In this document: piece by piece, positions 40,294-54,895 of the stretch | Layout of the letters: each line of letters starts with the position of its first letter | Position numbering within the stretch: position 1 is the first letter of the stretch | Source of the DNA: Ceratopteris richardii | Lineage: Eukaryota; Streptophyta; Polypodiopsida; Polypodiales; Pteridaceae | Assembly: GCA_020310875.1 (NCBI GenBank) | Contig: CM035427.1 | Span: 90,804,957-90,868,956, forward strand | Length of the DNA stretch: 64,000 nt | Direction: 5' to 3' | The notes under the pieces: model-generated | Database searches by the model: none | Seen by the model: only the letters and a program-made list of their open reading frames with translations | What the model was told of the DNA's origin: nothing | Position numbers and translations under genes: made by a program

Positions 40294-41339
40294 TGTTGGT
40301 GCAATTAAAACCAAGCCCACATACTTGGTTAATTGGCACATCTCTTATAGAACCTTATGTGATCAACCTCTTGTAAAAACCATTTACATTTACCTTGATA
40401 AAAAGTGTCCTACAACCACAAGGAAGTTAGGAAGCATCAAATCTCGAAGTTTATGGTTGTCGAGTAATGAGAGAATATATCCTCACTTTAGGATTCACTT
40501 TTAGCTGAACCTTTTTGAATTTGAATTCAAACATTGGCTCCAAACACAGACATAAAAAGAGGATCAAATGACCCGCATATTGTCTTGACTCTATTAGATC
40601 ATTGTGAAGGGGATCTATTGTGAATTGAGAGCTCATCTCATAGCGCATTCATCTGTTACACATTGAGCAATATATGATTGCCAATGAGATTGTATTTGTA
40701 TAGGATTTAATATACATATTATCATTACATTCTCATTTCACTTCTATGTTATGACTACATCAAAATTATGAATTTCTAAGAGCTTGTTCTCAGTGTATGA
40801 TTGATCATTTGTCATGCTTTAAAGTGTGCTAGATTCATCATACTGTCTAATATATGAATCCAAAGTCTCATTATCATTGTCTCTCTCGATCTTGAGATAT
40901 TAACACATCTTTTTTCTCTGGTCTGTTGAGTCATGCACCCCATAACTGTTGGGAAGGTTCTGTGATTTGCTAAACACCATTCTCAGTGTGTAGTCCATAA
41001 TTTTTTATGAAATCACTCATGATGGGTAGCTATCTAAGCTAGTTAGAGTTTCCCAAAAGGAATTAAGCTAATTTTTGTTGTGCTCAGATAACTGTTCAAA
41101 ACATTGGACAAGTGTAGAAATAAGAATAGCAAGTTTTTTGGTCTTCGATCGATTCCTACCTATATGTTTTGATCCATGGATTAGTTGATCATGTTCCAAT
41201 CAATATATGTGATTATTTGTGATCATTAGCATGGTAAAGAGGCCCACTACACTCTCTAGTAGTTTTTCTTGGTTGGTGTGAAGTAGGTTTAAGCAACACC
41301 TATTCATCTTTGAAGATTATTCTCCATCTCATCCAACTA
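40294..41339 (+). repeat. 5' LTR of B
   Basis: It begins TGTTGGTGCAATTAAAAC and ends CATCCAACTA beside the primer site. It matches 45499-46099 plus 62933-63376. Confidence 0.88.
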
Positions 41340-41364
41340 TGGTACCAGAGCAACAACAAACAAT

Positions 41365-44300
41365 ATGGGAGATGCATTTCCATCCTTCATTGACAAATTG
41401 GATAGAAACAACTACTCAACATGGTCACTAAGGATGCAAGCCTACCTTCAAGGGAGAAGTCTATATGCATACATCTCAGGAGATGAAGAGATGCCAAGAT
41501 TCAGAAGCAAGTATCAACCCATAAGGGAAGAACAAGAAAGGTTGACAACATTGTGTACAAAGGATGCTCTTGCCAAGTCTAATTTACTAAACTCAATCAC
41601 ATCCAATACAAGAGCTAGGAAGAATCAATTATGGATGGAGTTTACAACTCTAAAGAAGCAACCAAAGCAAGGAGTGGCTGACTATGTAATCAAAATGCAA
41701 GATGTGGCTGAACAGCTTGCAAGCATTGGAGAGGAGATAGAAGAAGAGCACATAGTAAGGCAGATCATTAATGGCATCAAAGCTCATGATAAGTGGGAGT
41801 CATTCACCATAGCAATGGACCTTTACATGGATATGCAAATACCTGACTTCAACACCTTGATGGGCAACTCTTCACCCATGAGACAAAGCTCAACAAGAAT
41901 GGTGACCACTCTAGAGGTAATCAATCTTCTGCCCTTTATACAGATAAGAATAAAAGTACATATAAAGGTCAAAACAAGAAGAATGAAGAAGAGGCTAGTA
42001 ACTCTCAAGCTAATTACACACGTAGGGGAAGAGGTGCTAGAGGAAGGGGTAGAGGAGGAAACCAAGGCAGGGGGAGATCCTACAACAATCCACCTTGCAA
42101 TATTTGTGCAACCACACCACAAAAGAATGCTTCAATAACACAAGGAACCAAAGGGGAAGAGGCTTCCATAGAGGGAGCTATGGACAATCCAGAGGCAGGT
42201 ACAATGGAGGAAGCAACTACAATCATAACTACAATCAAGGCTACAACAACAACAATTATGAAGGAGGTTTTAGAGGAAGAAGAGATTATAATAACTACAC
42301 AGAAGACCAAGAGGATTCTCTACTTATCATGAACATGACATCTAAGCAAGGTAAAGATGATGAGCATCTTTTCTATATTGATTCAGGTTGTTCCAATCAT
42401 GTGGCTGGAAATGTAGCTTTATAATCTATCTTGAAGAACCCAAAGGGAAGCATGAATTATAGATAGGTGATGACACTAAACACTCAGTCAAGCAAATTGG
42501 AAATTTCAAGACTTCTGATGGTAACATGAACCTCTTAAGTAAGGTTTTGTATGTGCCAACTATAACCAAAAACCTAATTAGTGTTAAACAGATTGTTGAG
42601 AAAGGCTTACAGGTCAGATCACTAGGGATGGAGCATATGTGGAAGACCCTAAAGAAGGATTCAAAAGGATTGCTAAAGGTGAGAAATCTGGTAGATTATT
42701 TACATTTGAGATTGAAGACACTAGGAATATAGCACTCTTCAACTATAAGGATAAAACGTTATGTGAGCTAGAGATATGGCACAAAAGGCTAGGAAACATA
42801 GAAGAAAGATCACTAAAGAAAATATGCAGGGATCAAAGTGTGCTTGGCGTTCCCAATGTGACCAAGCAACACATGATATACAAATGTGGAGCATGTCAAT
42901 TTGGTAAAGCTCACAGGCAACCTTTCAACAAGAAGGGGTACATGTATGAAGACTACTTAGAGCTTGTACACACTGATGTATGGGGTCCTAGCAAAGATCC
43001 ATCAATCTCAAGTTCAAGGTACTATGTTTCATTTATAGATGATTACAGTAGATGGATAATCCTTTATTTCATGAAGCATACAGATGAAGTATTTACATGC
43101 TTCAAAAAGTATCTGGCACTAGTTGAGAACCAAACAGGTAGAAGCTTGAAGAGAATTAGGTCTGATGGAGGTGATGAGTATTTTTCATATGAATTTGACT
43201 CATTTTTACAAGACAAAAGCATAAACAGGGAAGTAGCAAAAAGATATACTCCTGAATTGAATGGCGTAGCAAAAAGAAGGAACATGTTAATAGTTGAAGC
43301 TACTCGGTTAATGTTGAATGAGAAGAAGCTACCTAATTACCTATGGGCAGAGGCTATTTCCACAACCACTTGCTTAGTTAATAGTCTCCCATCCAAATCC
43401 TTGGATGGAATGACACCCTTTGAAGCATGGAATGGCAAGAGATCCTCATTGGACCATTGCAAAATATTTGGGTGCATTGCTTATGCACACATTCCCTCAA
43501 AGATTAGAGGGAAGCTTGACCCTAAAGCAAAAAAATGTATATTCATTGGGTATGATCAAAACCAAAAGGCCTATAGGCTATACAATCCCACTAGGAAAGC
43601 ATTTATAGTTAGTAGGGATGTAGTATTTGATGAAAATCATTCATGGTTTGAAGATGGTTGCAGGAAAGTCTAGCTACCTTATGACTTGGAAAGTGATTTT
43701 CCAACTCTCACTCAAGAAGATCAACAATTACCAAAAGATATCAATTCAGAGGATAAAGCACAGATTGACTTCAAGGCTTGGAAGTCAAGAGGCAAGAAAA
43801 AATTCAAGAGATTGGAAGACATACTAGAGTGCTCGAACTAGGCACTCAGGAGACCGGAAAGGGAAAGAAAAAAACTCATAAGGTATGGCTATGATACATC
43901 ATTAGTCACCAAGCACTCTATGTCTATCACTAAAGAATCTATGATAGAAGAACCTTCTTCATTTGAAGGGCTAGTAAGAGGAAAGAATGGAGAGAAGCCA
44001 TGCATGAAGAAGTAGAAGCACTTCAGGAAAACCATACTTGGGACCTAGTTACGAAGAACCCAAGAACCCAAGAACCCAAGTGGATATATAAAATAAAAAA
44101 GAACTTAGATGGTTCTATAAACAGGTACAAGGCAAGGTTAGTGGCAAAGGGTTTTGCTCAAACCCATGGAGTGGAATATAAAGAAACTTTCTCACCTGTG
44201 GCAAATATGCCAACAATTAGGGTTTCGGTAAGCATTGCTGCCTCTAACAACTAGAATATATATCAGTTAGATATCAAGAATGCATTTTTAAATGGATGGA

Positions 44301-45480
44301 TATCAAAAGAAGTGTATATGGCACAAACACCAAGATTTGAAGATAAAGGTATATCAGGCTTTGTATGCAAGCTAAAGAGGGCATTCTATGGCCTAAAGCA
44401 AGCTCCTAGAGCTTGGAACCATAGGCATGTTACTTATTTGCAGGACCAAGGTTTTGTGACTAGCAAAGTAGATTCTTCTTTATTTATAAAGAAGACCAAC
44501 TCTGAGCTTATCTACTTATGTGTCTATGTGGATTACATTATCATTATAGGGAATGATGGCATCAAGTAAGTTAAAGCTCAACTGATGGAAGAATTTAAAA
44601 TCAATGATCATGGGTTGTTAACATACTTTCTTGGCTTAGAGCTTGTGTACTCAGATTCTGGTATATTTATTACTCAAAGAAAGTATATACATGATATGTT
44701 GGTAAAGTTCAAGATAGAGAATATCAAAATTGTAGGTGCACCCATGGAACTCAACCATAAGCTTAGTTCTCATGAAGGAGAACTTCTTGAGGATGTAATA
44801 GGTTACCACAAGCTTGTAGGGAGCCTCAACTATGCTACCCTAACAAGAGTAGACATTGCTTATTGAGTAAGTACATTGAGTGAGTTTTTGCATGCACCAA
44901 GGAAACCTCACATGGAAGCTGTCAAAAGGTACTTAAGTATCTAAAGGGTACCATAAATGAAGGGTTGTTTTATCCCTTCACTTCTCACTTAGATATAAAG
45001 ATGTATTCTGATGCAGATTAGGCTGGCTCCAAGGATAATAGAAGAAATACTTCAGGGTATCTATCTTTTTCAAGTTCAAAGCTTATATCATGGTCATCTA
45101 AGAAGCAACCAACTATGGCCTTATCATCTACAGAAGCAGAATATAGAAGTTTGGCAAATGCAACTCAAGAAGCTATGTAGCTTAAGCCACTATATGTAGA
45201 TTGGGGGTTACACTCTTACACTCCAATAATCTTTGGAGACAACACTAGTTCACTTCATTTGGCTGCTAATCCTGTATATCATGCAAGGACTAAGCACATT
45301 GAAGTGCACTATCATTATGTAAGGGAAAAATTGCTTAGCAAGGATATTCAACTATCCTATGTATCAACTCATTTACAATGTGCAGATATACTCACAAAGT
45401 CTTTGGATGGAACCAAGATGAAAAAATTCAAATTAATGTTTGGTTTGCAAGAAATCAAGGAGGAAGGAAGACTAAGCATG
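41365..45480 (+). pseudogene. gag-pol region of B
   Basis: Gag opens MGDAFPSFIDKLDRNNYSTWS. Protease is at about 42375 (YIDSGCSNHVAGN) and integrase at about 42765-43400 (LVHTDVWGPSKDPS, YVSFIDDYSRW). Reverse transcriptase lies at about 44000-44700 ([29 protein letters not shown]) and RNase H at about 45000-45360 (ending HARTKHIEVHYHYVREK). It is broken in many places. The text is close to A and C. Confidence 0.88.
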
Positions 45481-45498
45481 TTAGGCTTGAGGAGGAGT

Positions 45499-46099
45499 TG
45501 CTGGTGCAATTAAAACTAAGCCCATATACTTGGTTAATTGGCACATCTCTTATAGAACCTTATGTGATCAACCTCTTTTAAAAACCATTTACATTTATCT
45601 TGGTAAAAGTGTCCCAAAACCAGGAGGAAGTAAGGAAGCATCAAATCTTGAAGTTTATGGTTGTTGAGTAATGAGAGAATATATCCTATACTTTAGGATT
45701 CACTTTTAGGCGAACCTTTTTGAATTTGAATTCAAACATTGGCTCCAAACAAAGACATAAAAAGAGGATCAAATGACCCGCATATTATCTCGACTCTATG
45801 AGATCATTGTGAAGGGGATCGATTGTGAATTGAGAGCTCATCTCATAGCTCATTCACCTCTCACACATTGAGCAATATATGATTGCCAATGACATTGTAT
45901 TTGTATAGGATTTAATATACATATTATCATTACATTCTCATTTCACTTCTCTAGTATGACTACATAAGATCAATTATTTCTAAGAGCCTGTTCTCAGTGT
46001 AAGATTGATCATTTGTCATGATTTAAAGCATGCTAGATTCAACATACTATTTAGTATATGATTGCAAAGTCTCATTATCAGTGTTTCTCTAGATGGTGA
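45499..46099 (+). repeat. 3' LTR of B, first part
   Basis: It follows a purine tract (TTGAGGAGGAG) and matches the 5' LTR of B up to the point where element C enters, flanked by GGTGA (46095-46099). The rest is at 62933-63376. Confidence 0.85.
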
Positions 46100-47172
46100 T
46101 GTTGGTGCAATTCACAAGCCTACACATTTGGCTTGAAGGATACCTTGAAGTCCATACACATATGGAGAAGCATAGGAACAAATGATAGTGGTTAATTACC
46201 ACTTTACTCTTTTGTAAAAGTCATTTTTTGACTTTGGAATCTTTGTAAACACCTACCAAGGAAATCTTGTGAACTTTATTAGTTGTAAAGCATCAATCAA
46301 GTAGATGGAATATCTCCTAGGATGTAGGAGCTTGATTAAAGAGAGCCAAAGTTTGAATTCAAATTCAAACTTTGGACTAAATCACTATAAGAGATCAACT
46401 CAAAAAGTCACAGAAAAGAAGACTCATTTCCCGAGCTCATCTTTGTCATTTTTGAGTGTGTGTGAGGCTTACACTCTAGCCCACACCTTTCTACACCATT
46501 AGGCAATGATCTTCATGCCAATGGCATTGTATACAAGTGTTCATTAATACATATATCTACATTGTTCATTTCTGAGTTCTCTATCATAGTACTTGAAAGT
46601 CTGTGGATCTGTAGAGAGCATATCTCACTCATTTCTCCACAAAATTCAAAGATCTAAAGCTTGTTGGAACCAGCTCAAAGTTCTTTACGTACTGTCAAAA
46701 TTTGAAGAGATTCTATTCAGCCATTTCAGAGAAAAGCTCATCGAGGTGATCACTGGTCAAAGTCTGCAACATTCCTAAAAAATCGGGGGTAAAGGTTTAC
46801 TTGCTAAATTGATTTCTCTGAGCATAGTTAATCTTTTATATCATTCCACTTGGAATAATTAGCTTGCTAAGCTAATTAGATATCCCTAAAAGAAAGTTTT
46901 CCAATTCCTATTGTGCTGGTCATACTGAGCAAAAGATCCAGAAGGTGTCAAGTAAAAAATAGAAGGTTTTCTTTGAAGCTTGAGGTTCAAAGTTATCTGT
47001 TTTGATTCAATCTTTACACACATCATTTCCGAAGTATATAGGCCATTTTATGGTGTCATTGGAAAGCTAAGGAGGTCAACCTATCAACTCTAAAGTATCA
47101 AAGGGTTGGTACAAAGCAGGATTTGGCAGTACCTACTCATTCTCTTGGAGTGTCCATCCATCAATCCCAACA
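46100..47172 (+). repeat. 5' LTR of C
   Basis: It begins TGTTGGTGCAATTCAC and ends CAATCCCAACA next to the primer site. The start is shared with 51353-51532 and the end with 62840-62927. Confidence 0.87.
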
Positions 47173-47197
47173 GTGGTATCAGAGCAAACTAAGGTAA

Positions 47198-50100
47198 AAT
47201 GGGAGATGGTTTTCCTTAATTTATTGATAAATTGGACAGGAAAAACTATCAGGCATGGTCTCTAAGGATGAAGACATACCTACAAGGAAGGAGTCTCTAT
47301 GGATACATCTCAGGAGATGAGGAATTGCCCTCATTCAAAACAAGAGGATTGCCAACAAAGGAAGAACATGAAAAGCTCAACACATGGTGTACTAAGGATG
47401 CATTAGCAAGGTCTTATTTACTCAAATCCATCTCTGATTTTCTTTTGCCACATATTAGGAACTGTAAAACATCCCAAGAAACTTGGGAAACCTTGTCATC
47501 TTATTTCTCTTCCAACACAAGAGCTAGAAAAAATTAGTTGTGGATTGAATTCACCACATTAAGGAAGCAACCTAAGCAAGTTGTTTTAGAGTTTGTGACT
47601 AAGATTAAAGATGTAGCAGATCAGTTAGCAAGCATAGGAGGAGAGATTGAAGAAGGGAAGATAGTAAGGCAAGTGATCAATGGAATTAAAGCTAATGACA
47701 AATGGGAAAGCTTCACCACTGCCATGGATTTTTAAATGGACATGCAAATTCCAGATCTTACAACTCTCATGGGACAATTGTTCACTCATGAAGCTAAGAT
47801 CAACAAGAATGGAGACTCATCCAAAGGTAATAGCTCTTCTGCCCTATACACTGATAAAATTAAGTCTATAGATAAAGGCAAGAACAAGAAGATAGAGGAT
47901 GAAGGCACTACCTCCCAAGCAAACTATGCAGGGAGAGGTAGATCATCAAGAGGAAGGGGCAGAGGAGGTAAGCAAGGTAGGGGGAGATCCTATAACTCCT
48001 CACCATGCAACATTTGTGGTTTGTCAAAACATACTACAGTTAAGTGTTTCAGGAACTACAAGAATCAGAGAGGAAGAGGATATCAAAGAGGTGGATACTC
48101 ACAGTCAAGAGGTAGATTCAATCATCACCAAGGCTACAACAACAACTACAACAACAATTACAACAACAACTACAATGGCAAGTACCAAGGAGGATTCAAA
48201 TCCAGAAAGGATACAACAACTATACAGAAGAGCAAGATGACTCTCTTATGATCATGAACATGACTTCAAAACCAGGTACAAATGATGACCACCTATTCTA
48301 CATTGACTCAGGATGCTCAAATTATGTGGCTGACAATGTAGCACTACTCTCTGATCTTGGGAAACCAAAAGGTAAACATCAAGTACAAACAGGTGATGAC
48401 ACCAAGCACTTAGTAGTTAAAGTTGGAAATGTTAAGACTTGTGATGGAAATCAGAACTTGTTGAGTAGGGTACTCTATGTGCCAACCATTACCAAAAATT
48501 TGATGAGTGTTGGACACATTGTGGAGAAAGGTTTGCAAGTTGGATTCAACCAATTTGGAGCATTTGTGGAGGATCCAAGGCATGGGTTCAAGAGAATAGC
48601 AAAATGAGAAAAATCAGGAAGACTTTTTACTTTTGAGCTGGAAGACACAAAGAACATTGCACTCTAGAGTTATAAAGATTAAACACTTTCAGAGCTTGAG
48701 ATTTGGCATAAAAGATTAGGACATGTAGGAGAAAGAACCTTGAAATAGATATGCAGGGATCAATGTGTAATTGGAATACCAAATGTTTCCAAACAACACA
48801 TGATATATAAATGTAGTGCTTGTCAATTTGGGAAATCTCACAGGTTACCATTCTCAAGGAAAGGCTACATGCATGAGGACTACCTAGAACTTGTCCACAC
48901 AGATGTATGGGGACCAAGCAAAGATCCCTCAATCTGAGGATCAAGGTACTATGTATCTTTTATTGATGATTATAGCATATGGACTGTATTGTACTTTATG
49001 AAGCATAAAGATGAAGTGTTCAATTGTTTAAAAAAGTATCTTCCACTTGTTGAGAATCAGACAGGGAAGAATCTAAAGAGGCTAAGGTCAGATGGAGAAG
49101 GTGAGTACTTCTCCAATGAGTTTGAAGTCTTCTTGCAGGACATAGGAATCAAAAGAGAAATCACCACAAGGTATACTCCTGAACAGAATGGGGTAGCTGA
49201 GAGAAGAAATAGGTTGATTGTTGAAACATCTAGGTCAATGTTGAATGAGAAAAAAATTGCCTAACTATTTATGGGTAGAGAGTGTATCTACTGCCACTTA
49301 CCTCATAAACAGGTTACCATCTAAGTCACTTGATGGGATGACCCCTTATGAAGCATGGCATGGGAAGAGACCCTCACTTGATCATTGTAGGATATATGGA
49401 TGTGTAGCATATGTACACATTCCTTCTCAGATAAGAGGTAAGCTAGACCCTAAGACTGAAAAGTGCATCTTTATTGGATATGATCTAAATAAAAAAGGGT
49501 ATAGGTTTTACAACCCTTCCAATAAGGGATTCATGGTTAGTAGAGATGTTGTTTTTTATTAAAATGATTCTTGGTATGAGAATGAATGCAAGAAGTTTAA
49601 ACTACCCTATGACTTGGAAGAGGAGTTTCCAAGTCTTGCTAAGGAGGAACCTACTCAGAATGAAGACTCAAATTCAGATGATGAAGACATTATCAATCTT
49701 AAAGAGTTCAAGGCATGGAAGTCCAAGGGCAAAGTCAAAATGAAGAAGCTTGAAGACATACCTGAATCTTCAAATCAGTCAATCAGAAGATCACAAAGAG
49801 AGAGCAAAAAACCTATCAGATTTGGGTATGCTACATCTCTTGTTACTAAACACTCTGTTTATCTTGCCAAAGATTTGTCAATTGAAGAACCAGGATCATA
49901 TGAAGAAGCCATAACCAAGATAGAATGGAAAGAAGCTATGGATGAGGAGATTGAAGCACTCAAGGAAAGTGGCACATGGGAGCTAGTACCAAAGAAGGAA
50001 TCCATGAAGGTAATAGGATCTAGATGGATCTATAAGCTTAAAAGAAATTCTGATGGGTCAATTAACAGGTACAAAGCTAGATTGGTAGCCAAGGGCTTTG

Positions 50101-51305
50101 CACAAACCCAAGGCATTGACTATGAAGAAACATTCTCTCTTGTGGCCAAGATGCCAACCATCAGAGTGTTGGTAAGTGTGGCTGCATCAAAAAATTGGAA
50201 CATGTATCAATTGGATGTCAAAAATGCTTTCTTGAATGGATGGACTTCAAAGGAGGTATATATGTCACAACCTCCTGGCTATGAGGATCCAAACAAGGTA
50301 TCATATGTGTGCAAATTGAATAAAGCTCTATATGGCTTAAAGCAGGCACCTAGGGCATGGAATCATAGGTTGACCACTTATCTTCAAGATCAAGGTTTTG
50401 TCATGAGCAAGGTAGACACTTCTCTATTCATCAAGAGAAGTAATTCAGAGGTAATATACCTATGCATTTATGTTGATGACATCATACTTACAAGTAATGA
50501 TGTTAATGGAATCAAACAAATCAAGAGCTAGATGATGAAGGAGTTCAAGATCAATGATCTTGGTCTACTAAAGTATTTTCTTGGGCTTGAGTTAGTCTAT
50601 ACTAACTCTGGAATAAACATTACTCAGAAAAGATACATACAGGATATGTTGAAGAAGTTTCATTTGCAGGATGCCAAAGTTGCAATTACTCCAATGGAGG
50701 TAAACCTAAAACTAAGTGCCCATGAAGGTGATGAAATTGATGATGTTACAGGTTACCAAAGTATAGTTGGAAGTTTGAACTACGCTACCTTAACAAGGAT
50801 AGATATTGCATATGGAGTTAGTGTGCTAAGTCAGTTTATGCACAAGCCAAGAGCACCTCACTTAGAGGCTGCTAAGAGAATATTAAAATATCTCAAGGGT
50901 ACACAGCATCATGGTTTGTATTTCCCTTACACTTCAGACATTGATATCAAGATCTATTCAGATGAAGATTGGGCAAGATGCAAGGATGATAGGAGGAGCA
51001 CTTCTGGATACATTTCATTTGCAGGTGATAAGCCAATATCATGGTCTTCAAAGAAGCAACCTACTGTTGCTTTATCTTCTACAGAGGCAGAGTATAGAGG
51101 ATTGGCAAATGCCACACAAGAAGCCATATGGATCAAGCTATTGTATACAGAATTGGGCTTATATACTAGGGCACCAATGATCTTTGGAGATAATAGAAGC
51201 TCACTTCACCTTGCAGCTAATCCTATCTATCATGCTAGGAGCAAACATATAGAGGTCCATTACCATTATGTTCAAAGCAATGATTGGATTGCAGGATATA
51301 CATGA
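47198..51305 (+). pseudogene. gag-pol region of C
   Basis: Gag opens MGDGFP with DRKNYQAWSLRM. A Gly/Arg-rich stretch and zinc knuckle (CNICGLSKHTTVKC) lie at about 47940-48050, and protease at about 48297 (YIDSGCSNYV). Integrase runs from about 48690 to 49560 (LVHTDVWGPSKDPS; RYTPEQNGVAERRN). Reverse transcriptase lies at about 49940-50640 ([23 protein letters not shown]) and RNase H at about 50940-51280. It is broken in several places. Confidence 0.88.
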
Positions 51306-51352
51306 CGATTGAAGATGAAGATCAAGCCAAAATGTTTGGCTTGAGGGGGAGC

Positions 51353-51532
51353 TATTGGTGCAATTCACAAGCCTACACATTTGACTTGAAGGATACCTTG
51401 AAGTCCATACACATATGGAGAAGCATAGTAACAAATGATAGTGATTAATTACCACTTTACTCTTTTGTAAAAGTCATTTTTTGACTTTGGTATCTTTGTA
51501 AACACCTACCAAGGAAGTCTCGTGAAATTTAT
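51353..51532 (+). repeat. 3' LTR of C, first part
   Basis: It matches the first 180 bases of the 5' LTR of C and is cut by the LTR of D. The tail of this LTR is at about 62840-62927. Confidence 0.82.
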
Positions 51533-51870
51533 TGTTGAGTGTGTGTAGAAGTGCGAGAGACACACAAGAAGCACACACAAGGAGCACAAACGCAGCAAGA
51601 CACACGGAGAAGACGATGGCTAGAATAGCTCTCTCTGTTGATTGATGAACTGAACTGAAGTAAGAGCTGAATAATATCCCTAAGTACAAAGTACCACCAC
51701 ACATGAGAGTATCAAGTATGTGGTAACATGGGGAAAAAACCTCTAGCCTGCACTAGAGTAAAAAGTGCCCATGTATAGGGAAAAGGATCACATCAAAGCT
51801 ACTCGAGGAACACATAAGTGTAACAAACCCCCCCTGGAGCGAATGATGTGAACACATACAGGGAGTGACA
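51533..51870 (-). repeat. LTR of D (left copy)
   Basis: A 338-bp stretch lies between the C LTR and the RNase H end of D, with terminal TG and CA. No second copy was found in the window, so this rests on position, termini and the adjacent purine tract. Confidence 0.6.
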
Positions 51871-51872
51871 GA

Positions 51873-54077
51873 TCAGCCCCCACAAGGTAACAAGCCTAAA
51901 GCTTTGCGAAAAGCTTCAAACTTTTCCCGTGGAAGAGCTTTGGTGAATATGTCTGCCACATTATCTTGTGTAGGCACATATACCAAATCAATATCTCCTG
52001 CATTAAGGTGCTCTCTCACATAGTGATAATGCACCTCAATATGTTTGGTCCGTGCATGAAACACTGGGTTTCGTGTTACAGCCAAAGCACTCTGACTATT
52101 TGTGAGAATATGCGTAGTAGCATCAATCTCCATGCAAAGATCCATCAATAGGCGTCTCAGCCATATACACTCCACTGTAGCTGTGAAAAGTGCCCTGTAC
52201 TCAGCTTCACAACTTGATGTCGCCACTGTAGGTTGCTTCTTACTCAACCAAGATATGCATGAGTCTCCAAGGAAAAAGCAATTACCACTAGTGGACACGC
52301 GAGTATCATAACAACCAGCCCAATCACTATCTGTAAAAGCATGCAAGCATGGCTGAACATCTCTGCCATAAAAGAGACCTAAGCTCAAAGTGCCTCAAAG
52401 ATATCTAAACACACGTTTCACCACTTGCCAATGCTTAGTGCCAGGGCTATGCATGAATGGACTCAACTCGGAAACTACATACTGTATATCCGGCCTTGTG
52501 GTGCATGCATATATAAGACATCCCACAGCCTGCTGATAAAGAGAAGTGTCAAATGCATCACTCGAATCTTCAACTAAGAACCTGAATCCTGTCTCAACTG
52601 GTGTGGAAACTGGCTTACAATCCTCAAAATCAAAACGCTGAAGTAGTTTTTGAGCATACTTTCCTTGATGCATAACAATTCCCCCCTCAACGGATACAAA
52701 CTGGATGCCAAGATAGTAGCTCAAAAGACCAAGATAAGTGACATCAAAAGTATGCTGCAAATCAGCCATAAGAATGTCAATTTTTGCATCACATGACCCA
52801 ATCAAGAGTATGTCATCGACATAAAGAACAAGCACTATAAGATCAGCCCCATTTTGCGTACATAGAGTGTGCTTTCAATTGGACTACATGTGAAGCCAAG
52901 AGCAATCAAGTGCTTATGTATTTTGTCATACCATGCACGTGGAGCTTGCTTGAGACCATACAAAGCTTTATGCAAGGGACAAACCATATGCTCTTTCCCT
53001 TTCATAGCAAATCCAGGAGGTTGCTTCACATAGACCTCTTCTTGCAAATCTCCATTCAAGAAGGCTGTTTTTATGTCCAATTGATGCACTTTCCAACCTC
53101 GATGGGCAGCCAATGCAACCACGGTACGAATGGTAGTCATGCGTGAAGTAGGTGCAAAAGTTTCCTCATAGTCAATGCCATATTGTTGCGCATATCCTTT
53201 GGCAACCAATCTAGCTTTGTAGCGATCAATGCTACCATCATATTTTCTCTTAATCTTATAAACCCACTTTGTACCAATGGCATTCTTTTCTTTTGGCAAT
53301 TCACATAACTCCCAAGTACCATTCCTATGTATGGAATCCATTTCTGATTGCATAGCACTCATCCATTGTGGATCGTCACATGCATCTTCAATAGAAAGTG
53401 GCTCTTCATTACATGCTATAGCAATAAGAGAATAATCCACAAAATTACTTGATGCAGGGTTAGAGCTTGATCTTGTTCTACCAAGTAAAGGTGCACTCAA
53501 TTTGCTGTCTCGCAAAGTTTGTTTCAGCCACTTTGGCATAGATTGTGCACTCTTGATAGAAATGCGTCCATTATGTAAAACATCTTCAATATATACATCA
53601 TGCGTGGGCTGAATTTCATCCTCAGTTTCAGCCATATTTTGACGCAAATGTTCAGCCATATGTGGCTGGAAATTTCCAACATTTTTGACAATTTCTGGCT
53701 GAAATTTTTCAGCCATGTTTGATGGCAAATTCTCTACATTTTCAGCCCTATTTGGCTGGATTTTTTCAGCCCTTTGAACCTCAGTTGGCTGGTCTACATG
53801 GCCATAGTCAAGCGCACCATTTTGGAACAAAGGCATGAGTGTATCGAACACATCTTGTGAGCTAACTGTTGGCAGTTTTTTGCATTCAAGTAGAGGGAAA
53901 ACTGAATTTTCAGCAAATACTACATCTCGACTCACAATAATTGTATTCGTCAAAGGATGGTACAACCAATATCCCTTACTTTCAGCACTATAACCAACAA
54001 ATATACATTTCTATGCCTTGTCATCAAGTTTGTGACATTGTTGTGATGGCACAAGAGCATATGCCAAACAACCAAAC
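51873..54077 (-). pseudogene. D coding region, left part: integrase end, reverse transcriptase, RNase H
   Basis: On the minus strand this reads from the integrase C-terminus (about 54070-53880, YHPLTNTIIVSRDVVF) through a repeat-rich linker to reverse transcriptase and RNase H. The linker (about 53780-53620) has 'MAE'/'QP' units from a small tandem repeat. Reverse transcriptase is at about 53340-52395 (GTWELCELPK, LDIKTAFLNGDLQEEVY, LYVDDILLIGS) and RNase H at about 52360-51880 (SDWAGCYDTRVSTSG, CEAEYRALF). It is broken in a few places. Confidence 0.88.
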
Positions 54078-54573
54078 TGTTGTCAGGATCTTGCTCACAT
54101 GCATACAAAGATTACGGGCACAAAAAACACACAGAGAATAGACGCAACAAGAGACGAGACAGAACGCAATATTGGGTGCAATCTCCCCCCATGCACTCTC
54201 TTTCGACAGTCCACAAAGTGCATGTATTTATAGGACTTTTGATTACGTCGAAAAGAGTGGTTACAAGAGGGCGGCTTCGAAAAGCAGGCGTGAAACTAAA
54301 AGTTGATAACTTTTACAGAAAGCCATTGCTTTCAATAACAGAAACTGTGGTCTACAACGACCCTTATTCTAACCATTACTTTTCTAACAATAGAACCTTC
54401 TACGCAAGTTTATTTACAAAATAAATAATAATTATTCGGATTATTGATGTCCGCCCTTTCACGCCTTGCACGCTCCTCACGAACCTTCGGCTGCTATATC
54501 AGAAACATCAAAAACATATTAATACATTAATAATATAACACTTTAGCAATGTATTGTTCAATAATATACAACA
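54078..54573 (-). repeat. 3' LTR of E (left copy)
   Basis: On the plus strand it runs TGTTGTCAGGATC to ATATACAACA. It is the same length as 60148-60643. A TATTTATAGG stretch is TATA-like. Confidence 0.95.
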
Positions 54574-54599
54574 TGCCTCCCAGTTGACAAGCAACTGAC

Positions 54600-54895
54600 C
54601 TCAGTTGATAAAATCATTCAACACTCTAACAATTATAATGCCGTGTTCAACATACTCCATATTACTGTTGCAATCCAACAATGCATTGGCCAACATATTT
54701 CATGTTACAATCCAACAATGCATTGGCTATTCCATATTTCAATCCAACAATCCAACAATGCATTGGCTAACATATTCCATGTTACAATCCAACAATGCAT
54801 TGGCTATTTCATATTTCAATCCAACAATGCATTGGCTAACATATTCCATGTTACAATCCAACAATGCATTGTTCAACATATTCCATAAGGTATAA
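54600..54895. repeat. Tandem repeats in the 3' noncoding part of E
   Basis: Units of about 37-60 bases built on 'caatccaacaatgcattggc' and 'taacatattccatgtta' recur six to seven times between the end of pol and the 3' LTR. The core aacaatgcattg is partly self-complementary around tgca. Confidence 0.9.
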
